64,000 nt of DNA from Anoplolepis gracilipes (GCF_047496725.1 NC_132973.1:5865233-5929232); one strand, 5' to 3'; shown: positions 1 through 15,120, counted from the first letter of the stretch. The notes: generated by a model not told the origin, from the letters alone. Program-made: numbers and translations.

Positions 1-2500
1 GTTTTATAGCTATTTTAAGTAGTACTGGCTGCGTAACTTCTTTTCAGACATGTTCTTATTTATCAGGGATTTAAAACACTCTATACGAGACTGTCGTCCT
101 TGAAATTTTACAACTGATACGATAACATATTATGGTTAATGACATTTTTTATAAAGTTTTTAATATTAATGAGAAATATATACTGTAGATATAAAAATGT
201 GCTCCATATTAAATAACTGGGACATAGCTTTTTTTCTTCTTACAAATTGAATGAGAAACTGGATTCAACGAAAAAATTAATTAAAGGAAATATAGTATTT
301 TGCGAAATTAATTAATCGTAGAGTAATATCAAGGTTGAACGCTCGGGATATTTCTTAGCTTTGTTACGTGTTCGTCTAATTAATGAATAATGATAAAGAA
401 TTTGTAGAATTATTCGCAGCTGTAAATGTTAATTATATCGAGCGCGTATAAAGCACGTTGCGAACGTGATAAACTGGCTTGTCCGATGGTCATCTTAAAA
501 TTGACAAATGTTTCGGCATCGGCCATTAGATACGCGGTGCACGCGCGGCTAAAGTCGCCACAAAAAGCGATATCTGTTTAGCACCTACCGCGGCCGATAC
601 AGTACGCAAAATGGTGTGCAAAGTGCATTAACTTCCCCGGATGCAAATTCCCAGAACTATAAATTATAACGAAGTAATTTCTGTACTGACCGCGCCACGA
701 TAGCGGAAGCGCCTTGGGAGCGAAACAGGGTAATACGAATCTCGAATTCCGCGTGCGGATGCATGAAATGATTTGAATCGCGCGGCCGTCGCAGTTTATC
801 GTTATTTCGCGCGGAGTTAATTATTCGTTATCAGAAGTTATTAGCATCTCTCGATTCACTGAACGAAGAAAATCGCGATGAATCGATTCGATCGCGTCTG
901 CTCATTATCTTTCGTCGCGGTAATTTGTGCTAATCACATTCCGTAGTCCTCGGAGTCCGATAAGCGCGCGAGAAAGAAAGAGATTTTTTTTTTTCTATTA
1001 TATTTATATTATTAGGGCCGAAGAGACGTCTCTCGGTAACGAGAGAAAAAACATATACATTTCGCACGCTCGTTCTTGTTTATAAAATCGTGCGCACAGC
1101 ATCGTGTACATATGGCGAGTTCATAAATTATAGTGTAACCTAAACGAAAACGTGTTACAGTGGCAGACGCGTTTTCGCACCCGCATTTACGATTTCAGAA
1201 GGCGAGGAAGATGGCGATACGTGCCTTGCATTTAAACAGGAACAAGAAAATTATAGCGCTCGCGTAATGTCGCGAGGGGGTGTTGTCCTACTTTTGCTGT
1301 AAATACAATGTTTTCGTAAAATAGCCGGCCTCGAAATGGTCCTCCCGGAATCGTACGTTTTTCGAGGTTGCCGCTCGTAGATTGCTATGTAAATGTAGCG
1401 GTAAAATGTTCCCTCCCCTCCCCCCCCCCCTCAACTGTCAGACGAGTCGTAAATTCGCGAACAGACGGTGTCACGGTGCGCTCGCCCCACTTATCTCCCA
1501 CCACCGTGTAAATCGAAAATTTGCGAGCGCGGTACCCGCGTAAATTTCGTCCGATCGAGATTGGATTGATTTGCTTGTTTTTCAAAAATGGCACATCCAG
1601 AGTTGTGTTGTTTGACAAGAGAGATGAACAAACTATGTGACATGTTTTATGGGACCTTTATTGCTCATCAAAAAATTAGATTCAACAACGAATAAAAACA
1701 AAAGATAAAAAAAAAAGCATTAAAAGCAAAATGCGAAGAAAAATCCATGAAGGGAACGTTCCCCTGTTTTTAAAGAGATAAATATAATTTTCTCTCACAG
1801 AAAGCTCTTTTATATATAAATCAAAGTGCGGCGCTCTTATGAAAATATAATATAATACGCATATAATAGGATGCAAGCGTTTTTTAATATCCGACAATTT
1901 TTAATTATTACGTTCAGCCGCGCGCGCGTTTCACGTCGTTTCCGGAAACTGGCGTAGGAACTCACTAATTGCAGCACGGAAATCTAGAGGATATTATGAA
2001 AACTGCGCCGTGAAAAATTGTACGGCAACTTTAACGGGGTACATACATTTAAATCGCACATGCGAGAACAGCGCATCGCGGAACCGTGCGTTTCATCCAC
2101 GATAATCGGATATATATGGGACAAACAATCGAAACACCGACGCGATTCACGAAGGCATGCGTGGATATGTGCGATTCAGCACACGCGGTCGCAGCCGCAC
2201 TCGACCCGAATATTTAGTTAATAAGCGACGCCCAATTGAAACTAAAGTGCCCGGGATACGAGTTGTTACGAGTACAATTATTCAGCGCATCGACACTATA
2301 AACCGTGCGTTTGTTGTTGTCTTCCCACTCGAACGAATCTGATTTCTGTTTGATCGACCGTCCGCTGCTCGAATCTCTCGTTTTGACAAGTCATTGGACG
2401 TAATTAAATGCCAGGAAAAAGGAAGAACGAAATAATTCTCATTAAAGGGGTTTGATTTTATCATTTATACAAATTTGCATGTCACGTGTTGTTGAAGCCT
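1..2500. other. Region downstream of RasGRF: no gene recognised
   Basis: Mixed AT-rich and CpG-bearing sequence, GC-richer around 420-960 and 1050-1560. Short open frames on both strands match no family I know and have no convincing splice context. It could belong to a neighbouring gene beyond the left edge, but nothing shows that. Confidence 0.4.
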
Positions 2501-2602
2501 GAAAATTAGTTATTTGTTGAATAAAATTAAAGAGTTTTGTTCAATCTCTATTATGCAGCGAGACAAATTTCAACTTAAAATGTACACGTATGACATATCT
2601 GT

Positions 2603-3012
2603 GATTGCGAAAAAAATCGTACAAACTACACATATATATATATATAAAACTTGCTTTACAAATTATAAATCACAACACGACATTAAAAATTTTTTCTCTA
2701 CTACATATCTCTTCTACTTTTTATGTATCTCCATATAATTTTGATTATTACGAAATAAATTTATATGGATTACCTCACAAAAAACACGAGAGAAGATATT
2801 TTGACTGCGAAAAAAATAGTATGAAAGGACTACATAAAACTTGCTTTACAAATTACTAATATTAGTCACAATACGATATTTACAATTTTTTTCTATCATA
2901 TATATCTCTTCTTATTTTTACACCGTTTTACATCCGTTTTAGTTTTTATTATTATTATTTTTATTATTATTAAATAAATTTGTATAAATTATCTCACAAA
3001 ATACGAGAAAAT
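2603..3012. repeat. Diverged tandem duplication, two units of about 200 bp
   Basis: Unit 1 (about 2603-2802) and unit 2 (about 2803-3012) share, in order: TGCGAAAAAAAT, ATAAAACTTGCTTTACAAAT, a CACAA-ACGA block, a TTTTTTCT block, a TATCTCTTCT block, AAATAAATTT and CTCACAAAA-ACGAGA. The copies have drifted and differ by short indels. There is no coding content. Confidence 0.8.
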
Positions 3013-3250
3013 ATATATTTTTAGGAGGACCGGTTAAATTGTTCCTACATACAAAATCTGTTTTTATCAAACTTTTTTTTATATTATACAAACAAAAAGA
3101 GTTGTGTTTTTCATTGAAATATTATATCTCAATTTGGATGCAACTCGCACACGGGCGTGATGTTTGAATGTACGTATGTCGAGAATGTTTTATTCAGCTG
3201 CATCAATGATGTATAACCGCATCAAAATTCCTATTTGTTTTTAATGCGAC

Positions 3251-3254
<4 letters not shown>

Positions 3255-3296
<42 letters not shown>
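3255..3296. repeat. (TA)n microsatellite
   Basis: Uninterrupted TA dinucleotides for about 42 bp. Confidence 0.95.
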
Positions 3297-3299
<3 letters not shown>

Positions 3300-3300
<1 letters not shown>

Positions 3301-4740
3301 CGGAATTAACATGGCGGTTATTCATTATCTCTTGCTAATTATCACACAGTTCCTGAGTGCTTAAAAATTGTTATTGTAAGCACTCGTACTCGATCGATGA
3401 AACGTTGGATTTATCGTCGGACTCATCGCTATTCGTACTACTTGAGATCAAATTTTCGAATGACATTTCTCACATTATTAAAACAAGAAGATAAATAACA
3501 ACCAGAACTCGTTCAAGTTTATCAAATTTATTCACAATATTATACTTGTTCAAATGTTATATTGAAAAGAAATTTGCCAACATCTAATTGTTTATCAAAC
3601 CGGAACAAGAGCGCAGAAAAGTGAGAGAAAGCATACATCGAAATACTTGGGCGATGTAAACGAGAGTGCGGAACGAGCTCCCGTTATACTAGAATCATAA
3701 TCATGGCCTTAATTAAAAGAGCATTAATTAAAAGCGTGCGCCGCCGCGAGTCTGCAATTAATAATGGTCCAATTTGTTCTCGTTACCCGACAACGCGCGG
3801 TCCAGCGACACAGTTTACTCCTCTCGCTTTTACAATGACAACGCGCTGAATACGCATAAATGTTACGAAAAATCTCATGTATTTTTTTTCTCAAAAATGT
3901 TTTTTGTGTTGTTCACATGTAGACATCTTTTTTGGTTTGCGATAATACTACGATTATACTGTCGCAAAAATTCAATGATAACGGAATTCAATTAAATGTC
4001 AAAATTTCCGAGATACGAATATAATTTAACGCACGAAAGAAACTACTTAGCGTACATTCGCAAGAACTCTGTATGTTTCTATTTGTTAACCTGGAAAACT
4101 GGCGATCCATCGTTAACAGGAAGGAGGGAAAAGGAGGCAGATATAGTATAATATTGACATAACATTAATATGCGGGCATCGGGCTATTGTTAACAATACA
4201 ATAGGCGGTTTATATTCATGTGAGATAATCTCATGCTGATAATTACCGATGAAGCCGTATTGCGATATGGAAGCGAGATTATAAATAATAGAGCAATGAA
4301 CAATTTGTTATAATCAACGATATTTATTATGTCGATTCGCTGCCTGTATAATGTACGTGTGCATTCTTTCACGAACAATTGCAATGTCATCGATGATGTG
4401 ATGATTCAATGGCCATGCATGTTTTCAAATACCACAATGTATAAAACAGCGACATTGATTTCGTTATAGAAAGTCTGAAGGGAATCATTAATATTTTGCG
4501 GCTGATAACGGACGATAATCGATATCAATTGATGCGGTTAAAATTAATTCAGCATAATTTAAATGTCGAATACAAGTATTATCTTATATTCTTATACTTT
4601 ACTATTTAAAAAATGAGCGGTAATAATTTTTGTATTTACTTATTTACTATTTAATTTGTAATTACATAAATTGTATATATACGTTTCAAAATATATATCA
4701 TTTATCACTATAAATAATCGAAAGATGCATAAAAAAATCT
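3300..4740. other. Non-coding stretch
   Basis: AT-rich sequence with no gene, RNA or repeat structure that I can support. Confidence 0.4.
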
Positions 4741-4744
4741 GAAA

Positions 4745-5080
4745 AATTTATAAAAGATACTTAAAATAAGAAATTTTTTTCCACCTAATTGCCGTGTACA
4801 TTTAAGCACTTATCGTTACATAAAATGCGTCTTAAGATCCACTTTTAAAGTACCGTACATCCAACTTTTTGAACCACGATAAGATACCTTCTTGAAGCTC
4901 TTCGTCGATCCAAAACTGTTATCCACTCAAAGTAAACTTGAGGAAGAGATAAAAAATAAAAATCAGAGGACCAAGTCCGGCAAGTACGGCGGATGATCCT
5001 TATCGTGTATACAGCTTCACGATCAGCTATGAATTTCTCTACCTTCGAACACGCAACATGTATCGAGCATAACATTTCTA
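4745..5080 (-). pseudogene. Decayed mariner-type transposase, C-terminal fragment
   Basis: Read on the minus strand across several frames, the region gives pieces of a mariner transposase C-terminus in the right order. These are HPPYLPDL followed by SDFYF (the D-P-P-Y-S-P-D-L-A-P-S-D-Y motif around the last catalytic Asp), then a charged stretch, then KCLNVHGN-stop-VEKNF (family ending typically GDYVEK or GNYVEK). At least one frameshift and two stops break it, so it is inactive. The upstream transposase part and clear terminal inverted repeats were not found. Family assignment rests on these motifs only. Confidence 0.6.
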
Positions 5081-5352
5081 CTATAAACTTGCTATAAACG
5101 TTCGTGAATTTAAGTGCACAAACAATTTTCAGCTTCTAAAAAAACGAATAACGGTACACACTTCACAATTTCGTTAACGCGAATGGCAACTCTACCTTCG
5201 TCTTTCACTGAATTCGTAATTGTTGACTATTTCACTTGGTTTTTTTTTTCTACAAACTTGTACAATTCTACCAAACATACACTGCTAGTGTCGCATCAGT
5301 ATTGCCACAAGCGAAGAAAATATAGTGACAATGACTTTTAAAACGTTCCTAT

Positions 5353-5353
5353 A

Positions 5354-5404
<51 letters not shown>

Positions 5405-5429
5405 ATATATATATATATATATATATATT
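5353..5429. repeat. (AAAT)n tetranucleotide repeat grading into (AT)n
   Basis: About 13 AAAT units followed by about 12 AT units. Immediately right of the mariner-like relic and possibly its boundary. Confidence 0.95.
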
Positions 5430-7260
5430 AAATATATTAAATAAACTGTAATTTATGTTTTTAATTATAAATAAAATCATATTATCTACATATCAATTTA
5501 TTATGTTACGATCTTTTTAGCAATCTAAAATTAGAATATTAAATTTTAAATTAATAGCATTTTTAATTAAATTATCTGTAATTTTATGAGAAGTACAATT
5601 TTCCGGTGAATATTTCGCGGAGATTCGTAGAAATTTGAGTGACGAAGACGCAGCTGGATCATAAATTCGGTACGTTCATTTCGAAGGAAACCCTAACATC
5701 TGCCTAACTAAGTGCAGCTTTATCTCTGTTGAACGCTTGATTTTCTCGCAAGAATCTCGCACGATTCTTAAAATTAATACTCATCCGTATCCGTGTGTAT
5801 AATTGTTTGATGTCTCATCTAATCCCTCTTTTATTACGTCACGTTGGCGAAATATAAATGACATTCCAAAACATTAAATTCTCATTTTAAATTAGCTTGC
5901 GTCAAATATTATATTGTAATATAGCGGTTTTTTGGATTTAATTCAAGATAACTAAATCAAATTTTGTATAATAAACAAAATCAGTTATATTTAATTATTC
6001 AAACAATCCTATTTATCTCTTAATTGTAGGGGAAAGGAATTTACACGCGTGACATTGATTCTCTTTATATTTTAAGTTTAGTTAAGTATACGTGAAATTG
6101 TGTATTTTCTAATTTACCTTATAATTTACATATATTATACGCGTCTCTGAATTATAGACAACGTATGAAACGTTAATGCTTGCGGAAGGAACTAGAAATT
6201 GTGTTGATCACTCGTTTTAATAATTCACATCGTGTAGAGTTATAGAAACTTACCTTTTATGTATTATAATATTTATATTTTTAAATATTTCCCTCTTCAA
6301 ATATTATGGACTTATGTCGCTTTTTACGAGACACACGCGTGAAAGATAATATTTTGTTGCATCCTTCAAGAAGCCGCAAGACAAACGATACGTCTTTTCA
6401 CGACAGTCGGCGGTCGGGTTGCTACTACAGAGCATTGCCACTGCAATCAGCTGGAACGGGTGACTGTAACCGCGGATCCGAGCAGAATACGCCGCGAAGA
6501 GAAGTCGCTGTAGGAAAAAAAATAGAAAAAAAAGAAAAATCCATCGTGTAGCCGCATGTAAATGGATTGTTTTAATAACTTTGAAAGCCGCGACGCGCAT
6601 CGAAGCGTTGCCATCAGAGTAAAATGGTTTTACGCAACAAGCGTGAACGTGAAGGGCATTTTGTAGCTTCTGAGAGAGTAAGAGAGCCACCCTTGCAAGG
6701 GAGAGGAAAACAAACAGCCATCTCATTGACGAGGTTCGCTCGCAAAGAATGAAACTTTGTCTACGTATGTTCGGAAAAATCTTCATTAATCTTTGATAAT
6801 TAATGTATCGCAATTTCCCACCGTAACTTTCAACAACTTTCAACAAACCCCCAGATATGCAAACTATACAAACAAGTCGCGCAAACAATCATGCATGTAC
6901 ATACTTTTTTTACATTTGCAATATAAAAGATAAAAGAAAATAAAAATATAAACGTGAAACTTTCCGCAAGAGATATTTATAAACTTTCCTCTTTCGATTT
7001 TAATAAAACCTAATGATGTATTTATAGAAAGAAAATCTGAGACTTGTTCTTTTAATAAATAAAGATCATGACATGGAAAAAGAAGAAGGAAAAAAGTGAC
7101 CGATTCAATGATTGAATGATGTCTAGAATTTAATGATGTAGTAGAGTACAAATGATTTAAGACAAACGATAATTAATGCAAATGTATGCAACCATTAACT
7201 ATATTTTGTACAACAAAGTAAATGTTTAAAAAAAGGGAGATTCTGTCAATTGTAAATGCA
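5430..7260. other. Non-coding stretch with one long unexplained open frame
   Basis: Mostly AT-rich. A 194-codon frame on the minus strand (6304-6888) is long for this composition, but it matches nothing I recognise and contains a Phe-rich run from a T tract. I do not call it a gene. Confidence 0.3.
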
Positions 7261-7290
7261 TTATATATATATATATATATATGTGTGTAT
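7261..7290. repeat. (TA)n-(TG)n microsatellite
   Basis: TA dinucleotides passing into TGTG. Confidence 0.9.
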
Positions 7291-8257
7291 GCATGATGTT
7301 TCACAAGTTTAGGCACTCCGCTTTCTGAAGCGGTTCAACGGGCTTACCACGGTTTAATGGCAGTCGAGTGTCCCGTGTACGGTCCACTTTGCAATATCGC
7401 GTGTTCAGCTGTGATAATTAAGTGTTACGGTTCTTGGTTCGTTATCCACTTAGTCGCCGCAATTACACGCCGGATTACGCCGCACATTCGGTAAGCAAAG
7501 TAGCAATTTGTTCCAAAGCACTGGCAATCCGGATGAAATATGACACTGAATGCGGCTCTGTTACTTGATTTTAAGACTGTTATTATCTAAGATTCATTAT
7601 TTCTCCTTTCACTGAAAATATTTGCAAAGATGTTTCTACAATATTGATACGTCATGTATTAACGAAATAAATTATAAAAATTCAATTTATATACATAAAG
7701 AAAAGAGAGAAGGTAAACTTGTGACATATAGGTGCGTACGCATGCATGTGCGGATATATGTATATTAAGCAAAACGCTTAAAAAACAAAAAAAATGTATA
7801 TAATTTTTTTTATATTGAAAAGAGGAACACTCTTATGTATGAAAATATGTAAGATATTTTTTTAAAAATTTATAAAATATTACATGTTAAGAAAAATAGA
7901 GGATATATAGAGTATGTGGATGTGAACGTGTGGAATATTAAGAAATAAGGTAATAAGAAATGCAAGAGGACTATACAGAAGAATATTTTCTATTTAATGT
8001 ATACAGATCGAAGATATAAAATATTTGATAGACAATAGACAGCTTTAACGATTACTGTATAATATTCAAGAATAGAGATTAGCCTTCTTTTTTATTCTCT
8101 CTCTTTCTTGTGAACAATAAAGTTATCAACTATTTAGTTTATCAATGGCTTATAAACATGTACAACATTAAAATCCTGATTGAATTAAAGACAACAGCGA
8201 GATTTTATATATATTATATATATAATATATAATATGTATAAATATATATATATGTAA

Positions 8258-8309
<52 letters not shown>

Positions 8310-10184
8310 TTTTATATTTGTTATATTATATTTATAACAGCTAAGGTTTCAACTTTCGTGCTATCTATGATATTATAATTCTCTTCTTTGATTTAATAAT
8401 TGAATGAATTTTTGATTCTGTCCGGGAGGGGGGAACAAGAGTAGCAATAATATAGTCATGATAATAATTACTTACACTATATGTCAAAAAAGTATTGAGG
8501 AAGTGGCGAACGTTGCTGTTGCACAAAATTGATTTTTTTATAATAATTTTGTTTTATAAGATATTTCATGTTAAAAATCAATCCATAACCAGGCTTTAAT
8601 TACATAAAATATCAAGATACTTATGTACAATATTTAAGAGAAACATTCATCGACAGATCATCTTGAAGAATAATTATAATATTTAGCGTAATGTACATTT
8701 GCAAAAATCAAGCTTATTCAACAGTCACCGCCGCGCACTTGAATCTCTATATTAGTATGATTGATACTTAGTTAACATTTACTCACAACCAGCTGATGAT
8801 TTGTGATCGATTAGTATTTGGCTTACTTTAGTCAAAGGAACATCATTGCACACTTACAAGTATATGTCAACACGCAATTTTATCCTTACACGCTCATTTT
8901 ACATAGCCACTTACACGATAATGACAATATTTCCTTGAACAGATATTAGCGATAATTGCTAACCATAAAAGAGAAACCAAGCACTCTTTTATAAAGATTT
9001 CAATTGGAAAATTCGGAAATAAATCCGCAAAATCGCGTGCAAGAAAAACAGAAGAAAAAAAAATCACATTGAAATTGTATGCGCATTCGAGCTATTAAAA
9101 ATGTAAAATAAGTTGCTTTTCAAATATTTTGCTTTTGAGTGTTTGAACATTTGAAATTTTGCATACAGAATTAAAGATTTTAAATGTAATTATTATTTTC
9201 TCTTTAAAAAAATCAATACAAATTCCCAATAGATATTTTTTTATGTTATACATATTTTTTTTTAAATAATTTGTATCTCTCCTCTAATTACATCATTGGA
9301 ACAAGGAAAAGTAAAAAGTTCGCAAAGTAAAATATATATCAGATATCAAGATATTCTCTTAAGAAGTTACGATTAGAGATATGCACGCAAAGATTTTCAA
9401 GTGAGAAAAGAAGGAGAATTACGGATTTTAAAGCGCTCTATGCGTTCTCTTTTAACAATACACTTCTCATGCGTACTACTTTGAGTGCTACTCAAAAAAT
9501 AGAATAGCAGAAACTTTTTACTCTTGCGGTATTTCCCTACCGAAAATCCTTTCTATCGTGAATCTCTCTAAGCTTTCGTAGCACTTTTAACACGTAAGCA
9601 CTTTTAACCCGTACAATCGGAAATATACGAAAAAGAATCCGCAAGGTATATATGTGAACGTAATACAGAGTGTTTCAAAACATACGATTTTATTTGTGTG
9701 CGAGGATGCGTGATTTCTCAATGTTTTTTCTGTTTTAATATCTCTAAGAGATATCTTTAAGAAATAACTCTGTAATTGATTACAAAGAATTTTAAACAAA
9801 TTGCTTAAATAATTACAATATTTTTGGTAGAATTATAAAATTAAGAAATTTCTGTAAAATTAATGTACTCAACTTGGCGTGTGCATTTCCATCATTATTT
9901 TGTACATAATTAAAAAATAACTATGGAAAATTGTCACAAGTCTTATTCTCTTCTGTATTACGCTTACGTTTACCGATGAGTAATTCTTTTATCTTTTTAG
10001 TCTTGCGAAAGAAAATATAGATCTTATCGTATTAAAAGATATTTTGAAATATATTTGTAAAATCTTTTAACTATGTGCTATCGCAATTGGCGACTGATTC
10101 AGACTGATTAGTTCTCATTGCGAGATAATTTTAATCCAGACGAAGTAAATAACACAAAAAATAACATAGACAATTATTAATATA

Positions 10185-10235
<51 letters not shown>

Positions 10236-13200
10236 AGTGCCGCATCGATATTAAGGAATGAGGTAACTTTGGTTAGACGATACTTTACAGTATCCGCAAT
10301 TAGTCGTAATGATTACATCCTAGTTTTTATAATGACAAATTACATTTACGGAAGTTGAAAGATCGTAATTTGTGTGACTAAAGTACAATAAATGTTCTCT
10401 GCGTATTATTTTAATGTTTAGTTTGACTAATTCTACGTTCAGATTAATGTTCATATCATACAAAGATATTGCGATTTGCTTTCTGAGTTGATAATTTTAA
10501 AGCGATGTTTTTATTCAAACATCCTCTTTAAAATATTCATGCAGGATACAAGGATCGATATTTCTATTTTTAACATTGAATCGTACCTTCAATTATTAAT
10601 GTAACTTTTTTACAATTGTACGGATATGACAAACGTGTTAGCCGCGTTTCCATTTAAAGACCTTTCATCAAATATGAATCAAGCCGTTGTTATTCCTTTT
10701 TGCATTATAAATCACAGCAAAACTTGGATTGCCGTGAAGAATTCGAGAGTGCTAGATAAATCACTGATTAATGAAATTTCATTCGAGAATTTGCACCTGC
10801 ATGAAAATTAAGAAGAGTCTAGAAATTTTGTATCGGTAATTACGAGTGTCAATTATGCTGTATTTTTTTTTTGCACACACATACAGCGGTTAAAACGAAA
10901 GTCTCGATGGAGACGCCATTCGATAAACTGTTGTCTTATGATTATAGCTTATTTCTCGATAGCTTAAAAGTACAGTTGTAGATAAGAGAAATACCATAAA
11001 TTATACTAAAAATAAAATATATTAAATAGGTACTTAAATAGGTGAGTACCGCGTTTTTGCACTGATTCCGAGATCTTAACCTCCCACTCGTCGTTTTTTG
11101 GATACAATAAAGTGACATATCTTATTCGTATGTACGCAATAATGCAATGTTACATTTGCGCGTTTTATTACATTAATAGTAATCGCATCGATCGATAATC
11201 ATCATCCTCCGTATAGTGAGATCTATCAACAACGATAATGGCTGCCTAGTGCAACGCATGTTCAATATGTAACTAGAATTATATACAAGGAAGTGTATGT
11301 GACACATATCGATATCTATTACGGCGCTTACGTGAATGTCACAGTATGCCACGTAAATATGTATATGTATATATCTATAATAATATGTGCGCTAATGAAA
11401 TCTTCAACTTTTATCTCTAAACGAGATCATTCAGAATGCTTGAAGGTACTTGGAGCACGATTGCCGGAACAGAAGAATTACTAACTTTATTGGCACTTTT
11501 TGACAAGAAAAGAACGTGTTTGTTATGTAATTGCATGATACATGACATGATACATGACACATTAGTAATTACAGTTAAATTATATCAATTATGCAATTTA
11601 ATAATTAAACCAGCAAGTTATTTCTAGATTGTTACATAAAATTCTGTAACACATGCATGTTTGTTAATTACTTTAATAACATTAAGAAATATGAAAATTC
11701 CGCGAAATAAGATAAATTTTCCGTGAAAAAAAAGAGTAAATTGTTAAATGTGTATAATGGCCAATTGGATTATATGTATTTGAAGGATGACCAAGAATTG
11801 TTATAATAACAATTCGTAGAAAATGTTAGCCGATCGTTAATTCTAACTTTGTTATAACATACCCTAACACACCTTAGAATTAGAAAATATTCTTCCATGT
11901 TATACGACAGAGTTTTGCGAGCGAACAAATAGAAGACGAGGAAAAGAGAAATGCAAGCTCGCAAACGGTTAGATAAGAAACTCTGCGGCATTATTTATGG
12001 CAATCGGATACACGTTGAAGTATTCTGAATTTAACAGATCTTTTTTTCAAGTATACGAGACATCTCAGAATTGGTTGCATTGGCTATTATGTATTAACGC
12101 TATTCATAATCTTAAAATTTGTTTTTTTTTAACGTTATCGTAATTTAGACTATGATCTAAAAAAGGAATTTCTAATTAGTTGTTCTAATAAAAATTGCCG
12201 ATTCAGTCGACTCTCATTTATCGCGTAATCTTCTCTTACATTGGCACACGACTTTGATAAAAAGTAGATAATCTCTTCAATGACCAACAACTTTAGAAGC
12301 TATCTCGTGAATTACGCAAATGTTCAATAAAATTAGAACAGAAATCTAATTTAAAATTTGAAATTTTATTTTACAAATTTATTAAAATGAAATTGTGTCT
12401 TGATATAAAATAACTCTCTCTAATTTATTAAAGTAACTTTAAAAAATTTATTAAATTTGTTTAACATATAACATATGCAAAAATGCAATTATATATTTTA
12501 TATATTGCAAATCATTAATATTTATCTAATGTTTTTATTTTAATAAATCATAGTATGACTACTATAAATATATTCATTCTATGGGTTAGGATGATTAGAT
12601 TTTGTTTAGTAGAAGGGGCTTTGCGTTCCTCACTCTTGGTTTGGATCGTACGCGACGATGCAATGATGCAGTCATAAGAGGAACTGACATTAAAATCACA
12701 GAGAAGACAGCGACAATGCGCGGTCGGAATAAAATCGCGGGAACGCGAATTGCATAAATTTTAATATTTCACAAATACAATTATGTTATATCAATGTCGA
12801 AAGAGCGATGAGTTTTGAAGAGCCAGATATTTTTCGAATTTATGTATTTTTACATTCATATAAATTCGAAGAAACTTGTCCCGAAGCACATAATTATGTG
12901 AAATAATTTAAATTGCACGAGTTTTTGCATAATGCATTTTAAAAACGGTTTTATGATCGAATCAGATCAATCATCGATCTTTATCGAGAAGAATTATCAC
13001 ATGCAGTATCTCGAAATTTATAGCCGCTTGAGCGAATACACACACGCAGAAATACTTGGATCCTAAAGGGCATTAATAATTATTACGATATTGATTGTGA
13101 CAGTGATATGCTCCGTCTAATTGTAAAATTATCCGCAAACGGATTCGCGAATTCTGTTTCTCTACCTTTCTCTTCTTCCTACCGTACCTTTGAACTTTCA

Positions 13201-15120
13201 ATAGGGAATACTTGTCTTCTCATTGGACGCTTTGTAGTTATCAAAAGAATCTACACATGAACACAAGATTCTGGAATAATTTTCCCTGTTACAACGAACG
13301 TTTAACGTTGCTTGCGCAACATGCGTTTAATTACGTTAATTAAAACATTGGTGGATTCTGCAAGTAAGTCGCAATTTACACGGTTAACTCGTTCTCAAAT
13401 TACTACAAGCAAAAAATTTTGCGCTAAAAGAAGAATATTATTTTGTTCAAATTTGAATTAGTCAATCTAATTAACGCAAAATTATTAGGAGATTAATTAA
13501 TCGTGCAAATTGAGAATTATTTCCATTTCCGTATATTCTACGTCTATAGATAATAATATATCACATACTGAAAAATGAGACTGAATGTGCAAATCATTAT
13601 AAGCGATATTTTCCGAAGACGTAAGATGCACACATGATCTGCGGATCACACCCGGAGATTATAGTCGCATCGACTTTTAACGATTTAATTTGATAAGAAT
13701 AACGGGAGGAGGAAGTTTGATATATTTACAATTAATTGGTCGCACGTCGTCTTCGAGCGCAGGCGTAAAGGCAATGACACAAAAAGTCGCGAAAGGACAT
13801 AGGTACTGGGTTTTTATCATTTCGATGAAATGACACCCAACTGCCATATATTACAGGATTTACTCCGAATGCTTTGAGAATAAACTCTGATTGCTTACGT
13901 ACCGTACGTGTGTTCTAACATCACCTCTGCATGGCACGTTGCCTTAAAATATATTATACTTGCGCTACTACTTGTGTGTACTACTTGCACGTTGAAGATG
14001 TAAATGCGAGCAATTTGGATTTTGCTCATCGCCTTTTCGAAGAGCGGCACTTCGAAGAAAACCTTTCATCATGCACTTAATTATAAGTGTGTGGTCCGCG
14101 CGCGATATATGTATGGTTTCCATATTCGGGCTCAAAAGGACCGTATACACCTCGCACGACGGGAATGTCAAGTATGCTGATGCAGAAACGCATCCAAAAG
14201 TCTTTTAATAAACGTAAAGTTAAAAATATATATAGAGAGATGTGTGTATATATATATAATATATGTATATATAAATTTTTTCGCGCTTAAGATTTTTTTC
14301 TCGCCTCCTTTTTTTTTTTTAGTGCACCTTAACGAAGAGAATGCCAGTTTGCAAACTACCTGGTCATACATATTTTTTACTATACATATATATGTATATG
14401 TCGAATAAAAAAAATAGAGGCGGGCGAGAGAAACATTGATTTCGAATTATATTAGATATAGTTGATATGTGTGTACCCCTCTGTGTATACAAGACATTTA
14501 CCTCGGTTGGCAAACAGAGAAAATCTCTTGTAGAGATGCATTTGTAAATATTATTTTAGCGATAAATGCTTACAAAATCGAAATATATATAACTGAAAAT
14601 TTAATATTATGAAATGTTGGTAATGTGGATTAATAAAAATATGAGATATAATAATATGATTAATAAAATATAGAATTGTTTCTCGAAAATAATAATTGAG
14701 ATGATTAAAAAATTGGTTTTCAAGATGCTGGACAAACTGACGAGTTTTTTTTTTCTTTTGCTTCGATACTCGTAACGACAATTAAAATTAGAAACGGAAA
14801 ACACAGCGATATCTTTATGCTATTGATTGTCAAAATACAATCTCCGTTCACCTCTCATGCTTCTCATCTATTTTCTTAAAAATATTCGTTTGAACTGTTT
14901 ATGTACTCCTCGCGTAATAATACTGGCTCGATTGAACTGGGTTAAACTTAAAATTACTGATGACTTTTTGTTGTTTTAGAAATAATTCTATCAATGTTAA
15001 CGACAGCTTTTATGTTGTAAAAAATTCAGATATTCTTTGAAATATGCGTTTTCTAGAGAACAGATCAAACTGATCACATTTCTGAGCGCTTTGAATCATT
15101 TATTCGTGAATCAACAATAT
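7291..15120. other. AT-rich non-coding DNA downstream of RasGRF
   Basis: No gene recognised. Contains AT-rich low complexity at 8203-8330 and a (TA)n run at 10188-10236. Open frames are all short (61-77 codons) and unlike known proteins. Confidence 0.4.
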
